A DNA stretch of 64,000 nt, taken from assembly GCA_029891385.1 (NCBI GenBank), contig CM057224.1, forward strand, positions 310,001-374,000, in the 5' to 3' direction. Positions within the stretch are counted from its first letter, which is position 1. The number at the start of each line of letters is the position of its first letter. The stretch comes from Erythroxylum novogranatense (Eukaryota > Streptophyta > Magnoliopsida > Malpighiales > Erythroxylaceae). The translations under genes were made by a program, and so were the position numbers. Positions 37,801-50,346 of the stretch are shown here, piece after piece. The notes below the pieces were generated by a model. The model was not told the DNA's origin. It made no database searches and saw nothing but the letters and a program-made list of their open reading frames with translations.

Positions 37801-40800
37801 TCATCAATGAAACAAATTTTATTGAAACATTTCACACATAATAGATAATAACAAGATTTCCCTCAATCAAGAAAATGGATTTAGCAATTTATAACCAAAA
37901 TAGAAATCAAAGAAATTAAAAAAAACAACTAGTCTCCATCTCTGATCTTTACTAAAGAATACAAGAATACCAACAAAATGAAACAAAAACGTAAAGCTAC
38001 CCTAAGGAAAAATCTACAGAAATTGTCAACTTGTTCTTAAACAAGAGCTAACCTGAACAATCACATTTTTCCCTTTTTAATGTCTGCCGATCTTTTCCTT
38101 TCCATCCTCTCTTGTAGATCAAGTCTTCCACATGTTCAAATTATGAATATCCATCAATATGTTATTAAAAGATTATGGAATCTAAAAAAAGCCAAATTTA
38201 AAATCTCTGAATTTTCTTTTCATCCTTACACGCATCTACACTTAGTCTTTGAATTGTTGTCAAACTTGAAATTTTGGATTCTCTTTATTTCTTTTACATC
38301 TTTTTGATTCAATTTTATCTCTAAGATGTTGAAAATCATTTGAGAACAATTATGAGACAATTCTTCACCTATACAAGAAAATATCAAAATAATGTAGTAG
38401 TAGAAAGTAAGGATCATTCTCATGAAATTTTTAATTGTAAAGGTGTCAACTTCCGTCAATATAAAAATAATGTAATAGTAGAAAGTAAAGATTATTCCCA
38501 CGAGAATATTTTAATAGTAAAAGTTAGCAAATTTTAAACTAAAACAAAGTAAGTGATTGGATTTAATTCACGACAATTTAGAAAAGAGTGACAAAAATCG
38601 AAATTCAACTAAAATAATTGGATCAAGAAATTTAATAGGAAAACCTTAGTTTTGGGTCACTGATATTATCACGCTAAAATAAATTGTCGATATAAAATTT
38701 CAGTCATTAATAAACATTCATGGGGGGATATTTTCTCTTAAGTGTAAATGACTACAAACATGTATCATAGCATTATTATTAAGCAACAACCTAGATACGA
38801 TCGTATGTTCAGTTGAATAATAATTTTAAGAACCAAGAAATCAATGAATAAGATAATACATGTACGATATGCAATTAATCAAGATGAATGTTTTTTTAAA
38901 ATTTCTGACTCTAACGTAAAGAAGGTAATTCTAATTGCTACTTTTGATTAACGAAATTAAATGTCATATTTCATTAATCTAGTTATTGAATGAATCAATT
39001 CCTAGTTGCTTCTAGAAATCAATCACCTCAATTGGAAAAGTAGTTCAAAAGATACTCAATGTTCATCAATGAAACAAATTTTATTGAAACATTTCACACA
39101 TAATAGATAATAACAAGATTTCCCTCAATCAAGAAAATGGATTTAGCTATTTATAACCAAAATAGAAATCAAAGAAATTAAAAAAAACAACTAGTCTCCA
39201 TCTCTGATCTTTACTAAAGAATACAAGAATACCAACAAATGAAACAAAAACGTAAAAGCTACCCTAAGGAAAAATCTACTGAAATTGTCAACTTGTTCTA
39301 AAACAAGAGCTAACTGAACAATCACATTTTTCCCTTTTTAATGTCTGCCGATCTTTTCCTTTCCATCCTCTCTTGTAGATCAAGTCTTCCACATGTTCAA
39401 ATTATGAATATCCATCAATATGATATTAAAAGATTATGGAATCTAAAAAAAGCCAAATTTAAAATCTCTGAATTTTCTTTTCATCCTTACACGCACCTAT
39501 ACTTAGTCACCGAATTGTCATCAAACTTGAAATTTTGGATTCTCTTTATTTCTTTTACATCTTTTGATTCAATTTTATCTCTAAGATGTTGAAAATCATT
39601 TGAGAACAATTATGAGACAATTCTTCACCTATACAAGAAAATATCAAAATAATGTAGTAGTAGAAAGTAAGGATCATTCTCATGATAAATTTTAATTGTA
39701 AAGGTGTCAACTTCCGTCAATATAAAAATAATGTAATAGTAGAAAGTAAAGATTATTCCACGAGAATTTTTAATAGTAAAAGTTAGCAAATTTTAAACTA
39801 AAACAAAGTAAGTGATTGGATTTAATTCACGACAATTTAGAAAAGAGTGACAAAAATCGAAATTCAACTAAAATAATTGGATCAAGAAATTTAATAGGAA
39901 AACCTTAGTTTTGGGTCCGATATTATCACGCTAAAATAAATTGTCGATATAAAATTTCAGTCATTAATAAACATTCATGGGGGGATATTTTCTCTTAAGT
40001 GTAAATGACTACAAACATGTATCATAGCATTATTATTAAGCAACAACCTAGATACGATCGTATGTTCAATTGAATAATAATTTTAAGAACCAAGAAATCA
40101 ATGAATAAGATAATACATGTACGATATGCAATTAATCAAGATGAATGTCTTTTTAAAATTTCTGACTCTAACGTAAAGAAGGTAATTCTAATTGCTACTT
40201 GTGATTAACGAAATTAAATGTCATATTTCATTAATCTAGTTATTGAATGAATCAATTCCTAGTTGCGCACCTAGAAATCAATCACCTCAATTGGAAAAGT
40301 AGTTCAAAAGATACTCAATGTTCATCAATGAAACAAATTTTATTGAAACATTTCACACATAATAGATAATAACAAGATTTCCCTCAATCAAGAAAATGGA
40401 TTTAGCTATTTATAACCAAAATAGAAATCAAAGAAATAAAAAAAAAAACAACTAGCCTCCATCTCTGATCTTTACTAAAGAATACAAGAATACCAACAAA
40501 ATGAAACAAAAACGTAAAGCTACCCTAAGGAAAAATCTACAGAAATTGTCAACTTGTTCTAAAACAAGAGCTAACCTGAACAATCACATTTTTCCCTTTT
40601 TAATGTCTGCCGATCTTTTCCTTTCCATCCTCTCTTGTAGATCAAGTCTTCCACATGTTCAAATTATGAATATCCATCAATCTGATATTAAAAGATTATG
40701 GAATCTAAAAAAAGCCAAATTTAAAATCTACAGATTTTTCTTTTTCATCCTTACACGTACCTACACTTAGTCACTGAATTGTTGTCAAACTTGAAATTTT

Positions 40801-41865
40801 GGATTCTCTTTATTTCTTTTACATCTTTTTGATTCAATTTTATCTCTAAGATGTTGAAAATCATTTGAGAACAATTATGAGACAATTCTATTAATTTTGA
40901 ATAATAATTTTAACACATTAAAGAGAATTAAATACAAAATAAGCACAAATTGATAACTTAACAATTTAGGTCAAATTTTAATGCCACTCTACTAGTCAAT
41001 CGGCTCAAACTAATGTCATACTTATCCACAACTTAATAGATAATTATGTACATCTTGATTCTTGACAATAGTTGATATTGACTTACTTTGAGTTTGATTG
41101 GAATAGCTTTTAGTCAATAGTTTATTAATGGACGATGTCGATCTAGTAATTAGTCTAATATTTAGTAGGTGAGTGCATTGATTGAATTGAATTATTTTTC
41201 ATTTTCGTCGGCTCGTTTGAATCTTCCTGCTTGTCTTTTTCCTACTCTTTTTGTCCAAATTTTCTTAGACACATTTGACTGACTAACAAGATTTGTAGTC
41301 TATTTTGGTTAATGGGAATACGATGACTATTCAAATTAAAGTTAAGCTAATTAAATAAAAATAAGCATGCAAATATAAGTGTGCTTACATGAAGTGAAGA
41401 GAATACATACATATTGATGAGTTGAAATTGAAAAAAAAATGTAGATCATCAATTGAAGTAATGTTGAAGGCTCTTATACAATAACTAGAATTAATATTAA
41501 ATGAATATGAAAAGTTATTTTCTTGCATTTTGAGTTATGACATGTTTGTCCATCGAACTGCTTGACTAATTTAAGTTATAATCTCGCGTGTGTAATTGCA
41601 TCAAGCTTTTTAAATTTTGGTGACATTTTTTATATGTTTATTTATCGAAAACAATCTCTCTATTAATCAATGACGATTTTACAATTTTTAGTAAGACATT
41701 GTCCATGTGAAATGTTTTACATTTTTCATTGCGACAAACAGTGATTAGTTTAACATAAGCAGATTTGTTAGTAATTTGGTGCTGGGATTTCATATTCTAA
41801 ACTTACTGAGTCCTCTGGAAGCATAACAGTTTTAGAGATGATAAACATTAAGCAACATGAAAGCT

Positions 41866-41971
41866 GAAAATTACAAATGTAGCTAATTCTCTTAGATAAT
41901 AAAACACAGATACCTTATTTATTAAATCTGTGTTTTATTATCTAAGAGAATTAGCTAAATTTGTAATTTTC
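41866..41971. repeat. Near-perfect 46-bp inverted repeat (hairpin)
   Basis: Arms 41866-41911 and 41926-41971 are reverse complements at 45 of 46 positions (single G/T difference), with a 14-nt loop. This is far beyond chance. It could be a tiny foldback MITE, or a transcribed hairpin that feeds small-RNA pathways. No flanking duplication is obvious. Confidence 0.9.
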
Positions 41972-42185
41972 AACAAAATTTTTAAAATTTATATTCAAAA
42001 TACTTATAATAATTATTAATTTAAATTTAATTTGAATAAGTTTAAGAAGTATATTAAATCATCTTAATATTTATAATATATGTATTTATCGTTATTTTTA
42101 ATTTGAAACATAATAAAAATTTTTTCTAAAACTTGTTTTATTTGTTTTAATTACAGTGAATTTTCAACTTTTTCCTCAAAAGTTA

Positions 42186-42386
42186 CTAACTTGAGCAGTC
42201 TTGAATAGATCTTCTATTGTCCCACAAGAAGTGGCAAGCTCTCGTCCTCTTCCATCCAGTTGTGGCATCAAAGGGTTTGCTGGTTTTTTTCCCAACATTC
42301 AAGTCGAATAAGGTTGGATTTGACGTTTGGGTCTCTTTGAGCCTTTGCACTCTGCTCGAATTGATCTTCCAGTACCTAATATACAC
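42186..42386 (-). other. GC-richer patch, possible exon remnant
   Basis: About 200 bp clearly less AT-rich than its surroundings, open for 66 codons on the minus strand and bounded at 42377 by an AG that could be an acceptor (TATATTAG/GTACTGG). I do not recognise the peptide (contains FDLNVGKKTSKPFDATTGW). It could be a fragment of a captured or decayed gene. Confidence 0.2.
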
Positions 42387-44219
42387 AAAACTTTAATTTG
42401 CTTAGACAAACTGGACCGAACCCATTGCCCATCCGCCAACCACCTTTATTTTTGACAATTTGCACTCCAATCTTTAGCCACACGTCTTCTGATTAATTTC
42501 AACTTTCGGCTTTATCAAATGATATTTCTAGATATGAACCACTGTGATGTTTATATGCATGTGTTATTAAATATTTGATTTGACAGATGACAATAACTTA
42601 AATTAAATCTTCAATTAGAAAAAATTCGTGAACAAATTTATTATTAATACATTAATCTTTCGATGGTAATTAGCTATAGATTGAGCTACAATCTAACTAT
42701 TTAGTGATACAAATTTTGAGTAAGCTAAGTTTTCTCATACCAATTCAGTTTTGAAGATTAATATAACATCAATAATATAGTAAAATTATGCTAAAATGTA
42801 AAACTTAGAAAGGTTCAATAATATACAATTTTACTTAAATTAATAAGATATATCTGTTTATCTATTTTTAATTTTTATTTTAAAGTATTGAATTGATTTG
42901 ATTGTTACTTTCTTATTTTGAAAGCAATAAAATATCATTTATTAGGTTAAAAATCATAATTAATTTTTTCATATGTGTTTGACTTTTCTCATGTTAAAAC
43001 GAAAAGCACCATCGAGTTATACTGTAAAAGTCGATATATAATTTTTTGTTAATATGCAAAACATTAGCAGAACGATTTTCATATTTCAGAATAGAATTAA
43101 AATGGTTTTGTTCTTACAATTTACAACCTAATCACGTGTTCCTGTTACTTTACTCTTATCATATTTTATAAGTATTCATCCATTTGATAAATAAAATTTA
43201 AAAATTAAATAAATAGATATTCATAAAATAAGATAAGAACGCAATAACTATACTAGTGATATGAGTCTATTACAACCAGGATTAGATCCTCTTATTTTCT
43301 ATAAAATCTGATCGACAAACGGACCAATACATAATTAAAACACCTTAAGAAAAACAGTACGCTCGAATCCATTACAGCCACTTTCTCCACTCAATCCTCT
43401 ACAGATCACCCACCCATCTAACTTTATTTTCACGTATCATTGACATGACAGCATTTCTCACAATAAGGGCAACCAATTCAGGTGAATCAGAACTTATGTT
43501 TATCTTCTATGAAAATTATATATATAATTTATTGGAAAAGGCATATAATTTAGTAGCAATTATACGTGTTCACATTCTGTTTTATATGTTTTTGACACGT
43601 TAAATAGGGACCTTGCCATACTTACCAACACATTATTTAGTATGCACCTCCAGTAGTACCTACTCTGACGATAAATAACTTAAGAATAGGATAGGACGAA
43701 TGAAAATAATAAAATGATTTTAAAAACAAATTTCGATAAAGTAAGTGTATTTTTGTCCCCAAAAGTTCAGGTCACTAATTTAATTATATTTATCAATCTC
43801 TTAATTTATGAAAAATACAAAGTACATATAAAACTAAATTTACATAAGTATACTGTCACTTTATCGAAGTTAACTTATTTTAAACAAGATTATAATAATT
43901 ACTAAAATTTTCTAAAATTTAAAATTTTACTAAAAATATTTGCTACGTTTTTTAAATCGTAGCTAAAAGTAAACCTTTGATAACAATTTTCAACATTATC
44001 GCTAAAAGGTAAGCATTTTGCAACGTTTTTTTATAATTGTTACCAAATAAGGACCATTTAATGATGATTTTCAAAAAGTATCACCAAATGATCAATTTTT
44101 TGTGACATTTTCAGAAATCATCACCAAAAGTGGACCTTTTAGTGACGATTTTTAAATAGTGTCACTAAAGGTCCACTTTTTATGACGTTCTCAAAAATTG
44201 TCACAAAAAGTGGACTTTT

Positions 44220-44426
44220 TGTCAATTCTTCGTGTGAAGAAAATACGAAGATGATCTTTTATTCACGAAAATGATGAAATATATACAAGGGCCTGGATTG
44301 TACAAATAAAAGATTTGCTCTCTCTCTCTTCTAACTAACGAATATTCTGCATGGGTATGTATAGACTGTCAAATAATGAGTGCTGTTTATCTGGTATAGG
44401 AGAAGATGTGTTACGGGTTGTCGACA
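44220..44426 (-). repeat. 3' LTR of the older Copia
   Basis: On the minus strand begins TGTCGACAACCCG and ends AATTGACA. It pairs with 48808-49016. Confidence 0.9.
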
Positions 44427-44442
44427 GCCCCCCCTCAAGTTG
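44427..44442 (-). promoter_or_regulatory. Polypurine tract
   Basis: The minus strand reads CAACTTGAGGGGGGGC directly before the 3' LTR. Confidence 0.8.
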
Positions 44443-44578
44443 GTAGTTGTGATAGCAGACCCAACTTGATGACGTTTGAAGACAGGTCTTAGGAAGATAA
44501 AGGTTTGGTGAGGCAATCAGCGAGTTGTGAGGAAGATGGAGTGTAGGGGGTAGAGATGAAGCCTTCGGTGACAGTGTT

Positions 44579-47500
44579 TCAAACGAAATGACAATCGATC
44601 TCGACATATTTGGTGCGTTCGTGAAACACCGGGTTTCTGGAGATGTGTAAGGCTGCGACATTGTCACAGTGAAGAGGAATAGGCAGAGGGATGGGAAGCT
44701 GCATGTCACGTAGGAGGTAGGTGATCCAACGAGGTTCGCAAAGAGCGTTGGCCATGCTTCTGTACTCGGCCTCGACGGAAGAACGACTAACAGTTTGCTG
44801 TTTTTTAATTTTCCAGGAGATTAAGGCATCGCCTAACATAACGCAATAACCTGTTAGTGATTTCCTTGTAATTGGAACCGGTCCAGTTGGAGTCAGAGAA
44901 AATCTGCAGGAGAATTGTGTGTTGTGATGGATAGAAAAGCCGATATGTTGCAGTCCGCTTGAGGTAGCGAAGAAGGTGCAACGATGTGCCCCAGTGTTGT
45001 TGTCGTGGTGCGGAAGTGAACAGAGTTAATTGATGGACGGCAAAAGCGATGTCGGGGCGAGTTAAGTTCAAATAGAGGATCTATCCGACTATCCTTCTGT
45101 ATTGATCAAGGTTTCTGAGTAAAGGGCCATCATCGGGTGTGAGTTTTCGGCCTTGAGGAAATGGAGCAACGACATCTTTGATGCCTGGTAAGTTGGCTTC
45201 CGTGAGAATATCCTGGATGTACTTGTCTTAGGAAATGGAGGTGCCGTTGTCCGATCAATGTAACTCGAGTCCAATGAAATATGTAGCTGGGCCCATGTCT
45301 TTGATAGTAAACAAATTGTGGAGGTAATTTTTGACATCTAGAAGTAGGTCCTCGGAAGGGATGGTAAGAAGAACGTCGTCTATGTAGATGATGAGAGCCA
45401 TAAAAGTTTGAGCGGAGCCTCTGATGAATAAACAGGGGTCCGATGAGGATTGAAGGAAGCCATAATTCAGGAGCTTAGAGATTATTTCATGGTTCCACTG
45501 GCGACCCGCTTGTTTAAGGTCGTAAATAGATTTTCGTAAACGACAAACTTCACTAGGGAAGCTTTGGAATACCCTCGGGGTGGATGAATGTATAATTCTT
45601 CAGTGAGAGAGCCATGGAGATAGGCATTATTTGTGTCACAATGGTGCAAGGTCCAAGCTAATGCAGCTGCAATGGCGATCAACACGCGAATTGTGGTGTG
45701 CTTAGCGATCGGGGAAAAGATTTCATTGTAGTCCAGCCCTTCATTTTGAGTATATCCACGGACAACTAATCTGGCCTTGCGTTGATCCATTGAGCCGTCT
45801 GGTTTACATTTGATTTTGAAGTTCCATTTCGTATGTAATGCCCGTTTGCCTGCGGGGAGAGTGGTCAACTCCCAGGTGTTGTTCTGTTCAAGAGCATCGA
45901 GCTCCAACTTCATAGGTCAGACCCAAAGATAATTAGTAATGACAGTAGCAAAAGAAAGAGGCTCACTTTCAATAGCAACGTTGGCCATGAAAGTTATTGA
46001 GTTGGAGAGATGAGGTAACACAGAGGTCTAAGATGGGGAGCAAACCTGTGGGGTGGAGGACATTGTAGCTTTGCCGAGGGATGGAAGTGAGGTGACATAA
46101 TCGTGAAGGTAAGCTGTGTGAAATTTTGTACGGGTACTGCACCGAAGTTGCGGAAGATGTGGTGAAGATGGGTGTGGTTCAGGTGGAGAAACAATATCAG
46201 TAGGTGAGTGCGAAGTGGGTTGGTGGGGAACTGATGAGGTATGGGTGTCTGATTCGGGTGATGCCAAAGGTATATTGTGAGGTAAAAGGTGATCTGTGGG
46301 GTTGGTAAAAGTGTTTGGAAAAATGGGAGTGTGATGTTGGTTAATATGATGTGAAAAAGGAAAATGGGTTTCTTGGAAAGTGACATCACGTGATAAAAAG
46401 ATTTTATTATTATGAAGGTCAAGTAACTTAAAACCCTTCTGTCCTGATGCATATCCCAAGAAAATACTCTCCAAAGCACGTGGTTCTAATTTATCTTTAA
46501 AAGGTTTGGGATTGGTGGCATAGCACAGGCAGCCAAAAACTCGTAAATTATTGTATGAGGGGTTTTTGTTGTAGAGTTTTTCATAAGGGGTTTTCCAAGA
46601 TAAAATTTTTGTAGGAAGTCAATTAATAATATAAGTGGACATAAGAAGAGTTTCCCCCAAAAAATGTTTAGGCAAATTAGCTTGGTATAACAAAGCCCTG
46701 GTAATTTGGAGAAGGTGTTTGTGTTTGCATTCAACAACACCATTTTGTTAAGGTGTACAAGGGCATGATTTATGATGGGCGCTATGCCTTTGGTGTGAAA
46801 AAAGTTCTTAACAATTGATGTTGACAAATTCGGTGTCATTATCGGTACGAACACAAAGGATAGATGTCTGGTATTGGTTTTCAATCATGGCTATGTAGGT
46901 TTTTAAGGTTTCGTACACTTGGTCCTTACTGTTTAATAGGTAAGTCCAGGTAGCTCTTGTAAAATCTTCAACGATAGTTAAAAAATATCGTGAGCTATCC
47001 AAATTTTTAATTCCATATGGACCCCATAAATCAATGTGTAATAGCTCAAAAGGTTGTTGAGTGCTTATGTTGTGAGTTGGGAAGTGCTTTCAAGCTTGTT
47101 TTGCTAATGGGAAAATACCACACAAAAGACTCTTAGGAGATAAAATGCGTAAATTTGGTAAATGTATGAGTTTTTCTTTTGAAACATGTCCAAGGCGTAA
47201 ATGCCAAATATCAAAGTTGTCTTGAACATGGTGAACAGTTGGGTTTTGAACGTAAAAATCTAAAGAGGGACCTTTTAAAGTGCATGGATGTAGCAGGGTT
47301 TGCCTTCCTACTCTGTATATGTCTCCTTCTGCCTCGCTCACAACTACAACATCGTTAGTCTTCAGGTCTTGTAAATAAACTTTATCAATGACAAAAATTA
47401 TAGCAAGGTTGTTTTGGGTGACTAGCTTGTGGACTGACATTAAATTTTGGTGCAATGTGAGTATATGAAGAAGGCTTTGTAACTGTAAATTTTTATGGAA

Positions 47501-48730
47501 ATCTATATTGCCCACATGTTCAACAGAACTTGTTGTGTCGTCCGGTAGTATCACAGGTTTAAGGTGTGGGATTTTGGTTTTGGTTGTAAAAAACAAAGGA
47601 TTATGGCTCATATGTGTGGAGGCCCCCGAGTCTACTATCCATGAACCATCCTCAATTTTGCTACTGCTAAAACTAAAATTGTTTGGGTGCGTGCCTGAGA
47701 AGCTATTGGAAGCTACGTTATCTGTCTCAGCTGAGAATTTACCCTTAATTATATGCATAAGATCCTGGACTTATATTATGAGGGCTGCTAAATCAACTTC
47801 CGTTTTGGACTGTGGTTCGGTCCTTTGTTCCTCGAAGGTGTCATTCACGTTCATTATCGCATGCACTGGTTTCCCCTTCTTCTTTTGTAACTCTTTGTAC
47901 CACTCTGGGATTCCATGTAATTGGAAACAAGTATCTTTCGTGTGCCCCCTTTCCTTGCAATGCTCACAGAACTTTTGTCTCTCCAATTACTGAATTTTTT
48001 CCAATGAAGTCCCGATTTATCTGTCTCTTGAAGTTGCCTGTATTTGCCATAAGAGCTACCCCCAGTTGATTTATGTTTTCTGTGTTTATAGTCTTTTGTT
48101 TCTCTGTCGTAAGTACCATGGAGTATGCCTTGTTTACTTGCGGTAAGGGTTCCATCAACATAATTTGGCTCACCATAGCTACGTATTCCTCTATGAGTCC
48201 TAACAAGAACTGCATCAATCTGTTTGCATTAAAAACTTCCAGGTTTTTTCCAGTATTTTCACAGTTACACTTATTGGCATCAAGATCATTCCACAATCCT
48301 TTTCTGCATCAATAGTCACGGTGTTGTTACCTTGTCTGAGATTGCTAACCTCTTGTGTTATTTGGTACAGATGAGGGTCGCTTGTTTCACCATATCTCCC
48401 CTTGAGTTCATCTCAAAGATTCTTTGCCGTCATCACCACTAGGAAGGAGTCTGATATCTCCTTCGATAATGAGTTAATGATCCAAGCTATGACCATCTTA
48501 TCTACCTTTTTCCACTGTCTCATAAGCTTTTCGTTTTCAACAAGTGGTTGTATCTCTCTGGTTACGAAGCTGAGTTTTCCTTTGTCTTTTAGTGAAATGA
48601 CCATCGATCTACTCCATGACAAATAGTTAGGTCCTTTAAGGGGCGCACGTATGAGGGGGTTTCCTGGGTTGTCTGCGGTTGAGATATGGTGGGCTTCTTC
48701 ATCAACAGTGATTTCCTCTTGAATCTCCAT
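44579..48730 (-). pseudogene. Decayed Copia gag-pol
   Basis: Minus-strand blocks in Copia order. Gag starts at ATG 48730 (NPLIRAPLKGPNYLSWSRSM). A CCHC knuckle (CEHCKERGHTKDTC) lies near 47930-47970. Protease (WIVDSGASTHMSHN) is at about 47610-47650 and the integrase finger (WHLRLGH) at about 47190. Integrase core pieces fall at 46486-47002. RT has YTQNEGLDYNEIFSP and CDTNNAYLHGSL (45560-45790), and the catalytic IYIDD box is at about 45375. RNase H has SSVEAEYRSMA and CDNVAALHIS (44579-44839). At least seven frame changes or stops separate these blocks, so it is inactive. An overlapping shifted frame at 45994-46479 is a shadow of 46028-46474. Confidence 0.9.
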
Positions 48731-48795
48731 TGTTACGTTTTAAGGTAAGTGGTTTTTTAAGGTAGTAAGGTTTTAAAGGGTAAAACAGAGAGTCT

Positions 48796-48807
48796 GCTCT
48801 GATACCA
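48796..48807 (-). promoter_or_regulatory. Primer-binding site of the older Copia
   Basis: TGGTATCAGAGC on the minus strand, directly inside the 5' LTR. Confidence 0.9.
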
Positions 48808-49016
48808 TGTCAGTTCTTCATGTGAAGAAAATACAAAGATGATCTTTTATTCACGAAAATGATGAAATATAATATACAAGAGCCTGGACTGTACAAATAA
48901 AAGATTTGCTCTCTCTCTTCTAACTAACGATTATTCTGCATGGGTATGTACAAACTGTCAAATGGTGCGTGCTGTTTGTCTGGTATGGGAGGAGATGTGT
49001 TACGGGCCTGTCAACA
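48808..49016 (-). repeat. 5' LTR of the older Copia
   Basis: On the minus strand begins TGTTGACAGGCCC and ends GAACTGACA, with proper TG...CA ends. Confidence 0.9.
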
Positions 49017-49365
49017 TTTTTTAGCAACGATTTTCAAAAACATCGCAAAATTTGAACCATTTAGTGATGAATTTATAAAATCGTCGTCAAAAGGCCCAAA
49101 TGTGAAAAATAAGGAGGGAAAGAAAACGATAGTGGCATTTTAAAAGAAAAGGTCCGTAGATTTTCATTCCAACTATGGAGTTGAAATTGTTTCCAATCCC
49201 ATCCCCAGTATTTGTGCCACTGGCCAACCTCCAATCGATGTTGTCTTACTTCTCCCAACATCCAACCACCGAGGTCTGATTCTCTCAATGGCATAATGCC
49301 AATGCGGAGAAATTCGAACAGTGCCAATAAGCCTAACGAGAAATCAAAGATGACATCTGTCGCCA

Positions 49366-49489
49366 CCACCGATTCGACACAGTGGACAACATCATCGATA
49401 AGTACAAGCCCACCATAACGACAACAACCACTGATTTGACGCAGTGGACAACATTGTCGATAAGTACAAGCCCACCGCAACGACAACAA
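49366..49489. repeat. Two-copy tandem duplication, 62-bp period
   Basis: Copies at 49366-49427 and 49428-49489 are about 90% alike (GTGGACAACAT and CGATAAGTACAAGCCCACC in each). The period is not a multiple of three, so it would shift frame in the captured CRM gene. Confidence 0.85.
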
Positions 49490-49870
49490 ACACCGATACC
49501 TCCAATTCTGGGCAAAAAGTCCAAATACTCAAAACCTTAAACCTATTTCGCATCTAAAAAATTCTCAAGAATTACGAAATTACCACATCCAAAGGTTGAG
49601 GAAAAAGCAATCAATAAAAAAAGCAATCAGGTTTGAGGTACGCGAAGACAAGGGAGGAGATATTGGGTGAACCTTTGACAACGGAGGAGGTTAAGGAGTT
49701 GATTGATGGGTGTTTGAAGTCCAATCGGTAATTGAATATGGGTATGTATGCTTTAGCCTTCATTTTGTTATTACTTTTGTTGGGTGTTTGATTCGCTTTC
49801 TTTAATTGGGAAATGTGCTTGATTTGTGAAGTTAAGTGGAACTGGTATATTATATTGATTGAGGGATTTA

Positions 49871-50346
49871 GACTGTGTATGTTTCAAGGGAATGGAAAGA
49901 AATTGGGAGTAATGGAAAGGAAATTAATTAAATTTCCCTTGTATGGTTAATTAATTAATAAAAGAAAGGAAAGTAAAGGAAAGTAAGGAGAGGAAAATTA
50001 AACCTCAAAATTTCCCTCTTAATCAAAAAAAAATTCCGTCCAAAAATGGATGGAAATGGATGGAATTAAAAAAATTGACATAATTTTATCAAAAATACCC
50101 TTTTAAAATACCTCTTTATAAACAATTATATGCATGGGCAGATTTGTCAAATTTATATATTATTAACTAATTTCCATTCTTTTCCATCTATACATCCAAA
50201 CAATAGAAATTCTTTTTCCTCTCACTTATTTTAAGAAACTCTAATCCAAACGAAGGAAATTAAATTTCACTTCTTTTCCTTTCCTTTCGTTTCCTCATTT
50301 AAATTTACTCTCGTTTCCTTTACATCTTAGATTGTCATACACAGTG
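49871..50346. mobile_element. MITE in the captured CRM intron
   Basis: 476 bp with terminal inverted repeats (G)ACTGTGTATG ... CATACACAGT(G), flanked on both sides by TTA (49868-49870 and 50347-50349), as for PIF/Harbinger MITEs. The ends are rich in GGAAATGG-type purines on the left and pyrimidines on the right. No coding capacity. Confidence 0.6.

Larger units (their letters stand above)
25726..40889 (-). repeat. Tandem array of about eight 1.26-kb LTR-like units
   Basis: The anchor ATAATGTAGTAG recurs at 25741, 26990, 28253, 29511, 35860, 37124, 38389 and 39649. Spacings are 1249, 1263, 1258, 6349 (1264 after removing the Copia insertion), 1264, 1265 and 1260. The last copy stops at 40889, about 20 bp short. 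Units are highly similar, differing mainly by short indels. On the minus strand each unit has a TATA box (TTATAAATAG or TTATAAATTG) and a downstream tail of the form GGGAATAATCTTTACTTTC repeated twice, then TTACATTATTTT, which resembles the U5 end of Athila/Tat gypsy LTRs. Length is close to the 1216-bp gypsy LTR at 58101-59316, although the sequence differs. Open frames of 60-120 codons that recur in each unit are products of the repetition, not genes. Confidence 0.85.
40890..43856. other. Intergenic between tandem array and CACTA complex
   Basis: AT-rich. Holds a long inverted repeat (41866-41971) and a GC-richer patch of about 200 bp (42186-42386). No intact gene. Confidence 0.5.
44220..49016 (-). 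mobile_element. Older full-length Copia, minus strand, nested in CACTA
   Basis: 4797 bp between LTRs 44220-44426 (3') and 48808-49016 (5'). The primer site TGGTATCAGAGC reads on the minus strand at 48796-48807 and the purine tract at 44427-44442. The flanks CTTTT and TTTTT suggest a 4-5 bp target duplication, and the broken CACTA subterminal repeat is continuous across it. LTRs differ at roughly one site in ten by eye, so this copy is older than the Copia at 29.8 kb. Confidence 0.92.

Noticed and set aside
26800..40770. Recurrent 60-120 codon frames (peptides starting MKQKRKATLRKN, MSADLFLSIL or MRMILTFYYY)
   Set aside because: They recur only because the 1.26-kb unit is repeated. They vary by frameshift between units, lack any domain and fit LTR-like non-coding sequence.
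43857..43866. CACTTTATCG preceded by TGT as the exact left end of the CACTA element
   Set aside because: Matches the right-hand TGT flank but shares only CACT with the terminus and is about 80 bp from the first subterminal motif. Kept only as an alternative to 43928.
45994..46479. A 161-codon frame on the minus strand
   Set aside because: Shadow of the Copia pol block at 46028-46474 (SIFLGYASGQKGFKLLDL), which is the frame with homology.
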